A stretch of 64,000 nucleotides of DNA. Origin: Pseudobythopirellula maris. GTDB lineage: Bacteria; Planctomycetota; Planctomycetia; Pirellulales; Lacipirellulaceae. The translations under genes were made by a program, and so were the position numbers. A model generated the notes under the pieces. The model worked only from the letters and a program-made list of their open reading frames with translations, did no database searches and was not told where the DNA came from. Positions within the stretch are counted from its first letter, which is position 1. Each line of letters starts with the position of its first letter. The stretch is taken from assembly GCF_007859945.1 (NCBI RefSeq), contig NZ_SJPQ01000002.1:598279-662278 (forward strand), given 5' to 3'. Shown piece by piece: positions 63,269 through 64,000 of the stretch.

Positions 63269-64000
63269 TCACGGCGCCAGCCGCAGCACCACCACCGAAC
63301 GCGGCGGGATCGTCGCCTTCAGCTCGTCGCCGTCGAGCGAGGCGCCGTCGAACGCCGACGGCTTCACATTCTCCGGCTCGTCGAACGTGTTGTGGGCGTC
63401 GAGCTCCTCGGCGGTGAGGACCCGGCCGGTGACCTTGGCGCCGTCGGCGAGGCCCTCGATCTCGCACTCCAGCTCGACCGCCTCGCGCGGGTGGACATTC
63501 GAGATCGACACGTGCACAACGCCCTCCGAGTCGCGGGAGGCCGATACGCTCAGCGCCGGCATCTCGCGGTCGCCGTGCTCGTACTCGGGCGAATCGAGCT
63601 GAAGCGGCAGCCGCGTGGCGTCGTGGTGCACCTTGTACATCTCGAACAGGTGGTAGCTGGGGGTGAGCAGCATCTTGTCCCCCTCGGTGAGGATCATCGC
63701 CTGCAGCACGTTCACGACCTGGGCGATGTTGGCCATCGTCACGCGCTCGTTGTGCTCGTGGAAGATGTGCAGCGTTTGGGCCGCCAGCAGCGCGTCGCGG
63801 AGCGAGTTCTGCTGGTACAGCGCGTAGCCGGGTGTGCCGGGCTCGCCGGCGTACCACGCGCCCCACTCATCGACGTAGATGTCGATCCGCTTGTTAGGGT
63901 CGACCCGGTCGAACTCCTTCTCGACATTGCCAATGGCCTCCTCCATGCGCAGCGACTCGCTGAGGATGGCGGCCCACTCGTCTTCGCCAAAACCGGTGGC
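63269..64000 (-). CDS. GH51 alpha-L-arabinofuranosidase, C-terminal part (runs off the window edge)
   Basis: The frame is open from 64000 to the TGA at 63269, giving 243 residues. It shows the C-terminal half of a GH51 enzyme. The nucleophile-type segment is IDIYVDEWGAWY. Then come the helix QNSLRDALLAAQTLHIFHEH, the region MANIAQVVNVLQAMILTEGDKMLLTPSYHLFEMYKVH, and a beta-sandwich to the end. Such enzymes release arabinose from plant polysaccharides, in line with a carbohydrate-degrading planctomycete. Upstream sequence, including the acid/base residue, is beyond the window. Confidence 0.88.
   Translation of the reverse strand, partial: ATGFGEDEWAAILSESLRMEEAIGNVEKEFDRVDPNKRIDIYVDEWGAWYAGEPGTPGYALYQQNSLRDALLAAQTLHIFHEHNERVTMANIAQVVNVLQAMILTEGDKMLLTPSYHLFEMYKVHHDATRLPLQLDSPEYEHGDREMPALSVSASRDSEGVVHVSISNVHPREAVELECEIEGLADGAKVTGRVLTAEELDAHNTFDEPENVKPSAFDGASLDGDELKATIPPRSVVVLRLAP

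Overview
The window is chromosomal DNA of about 65% GC that reads like a planctomycete of the Pirellulales type. The markers are a cysteine-rich YTV-repeat cell-surface protein, two PEP-CTERM secreted proteins, a lipoprotein with a FlgI-like domain and HEAT-like repeats, a UvrC without its C-terminal helix-hairpin-helix part, lipid A genes (lpxD, lpxI), and a habit of GTG/TTG starts. No rRNA, prophage, plasmid function or CRISPR array is visible. Most genes are housekeeping and single-copy, in short operons on both strands.

Layout. 1-3.4 kb: the N-terminal part of a secreted protein, tRNA-Gly(CCC), small proteins, a receiver-like protein and a minimal sigma-54 activator. 4-11.8 kb: lpxD-lpxI, a membrane protein, a sulfite reductase hemoprotein, pgpA, folD, bcp and rsfS. 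12-20.9 kb: argS with a coiled-coil insertion, a lower-GC membrane-anchored gene followed by a displaced copy of the argS tail, a Gly/Tyr-repeat PEP-CTERM protein, a PIN-TRAM membrane protein, a tandem parvulin, then pyrH-frr. 21-28 kb: an MscS channel, the 5-oxoprolinase set pxpBC-pxpA, a Dabb protein, an antitoxin-like gene and ppk1. 28-39.4 kb: a TPR solenoid, a DUF4394 PEP-CTERM protein, membrane, lipase and metallohydrolase-like genes, a dnaJ-type chaperone, rnpA-yidD and the FlgI-like lipoprotein. 39.5-50.7 kb: smc, an HTH-receiver regulator, moaC, a polyprenyl synthase, a REP-associated transposase between inverted repeats, miaA, hisE-hisG, tRNA-Gln(UUG) and rex. 51-64 kb: the YTV protein, pyrG, a DUF1844 protein, a YihY protein, a coiled-coil protein, an ECF sigma/putative anti-sigma/secreted-protein operon, uvrC, a nucleotidyltransferase-like gene and the C-terminal part of a GH51 arabinofuranosidase.

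The least ordinary content lies between the genes. Five dispersed repeat types are visible. (1) A 157-bp element with terminal inverted repeats and TA flanks occurs three times and looks like a MITE. (2) A palindromic element built on GGCGTCTCCGACGCC occurs three times. (3) A CCCCTCC / GGGTACC hairpin element occurs twice, with a partial hairpin elsewhere. (4) A 140-bp inverted repeat follows the YTV gene. (5) Two inverted copies of a REPIN-like element bracket an IS200-type (RAYT) transposase at 46.3-47.3 kb. The last is the best candidate here for a self-contained mobile or domesticated system. The duplicated argS 3' end at 14.9 kb is a separate trace of rearrangement.

Functionally, lpxD/lpxI, yihY, the YTV protein and the lipoprotein concern the envelope. 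rnpA, yidD, miaA, frr, rsfS, argS and the two tRNAs serve RNA processing, translation and protein insertion. pyrH, pyrG, folD, hisE/G, moaC, cysI and pxpABC are biosynthetic or salvage genes. smc and uvrC serve the chromosome. All function calls rest on reading motifs by eye; no database search was run.
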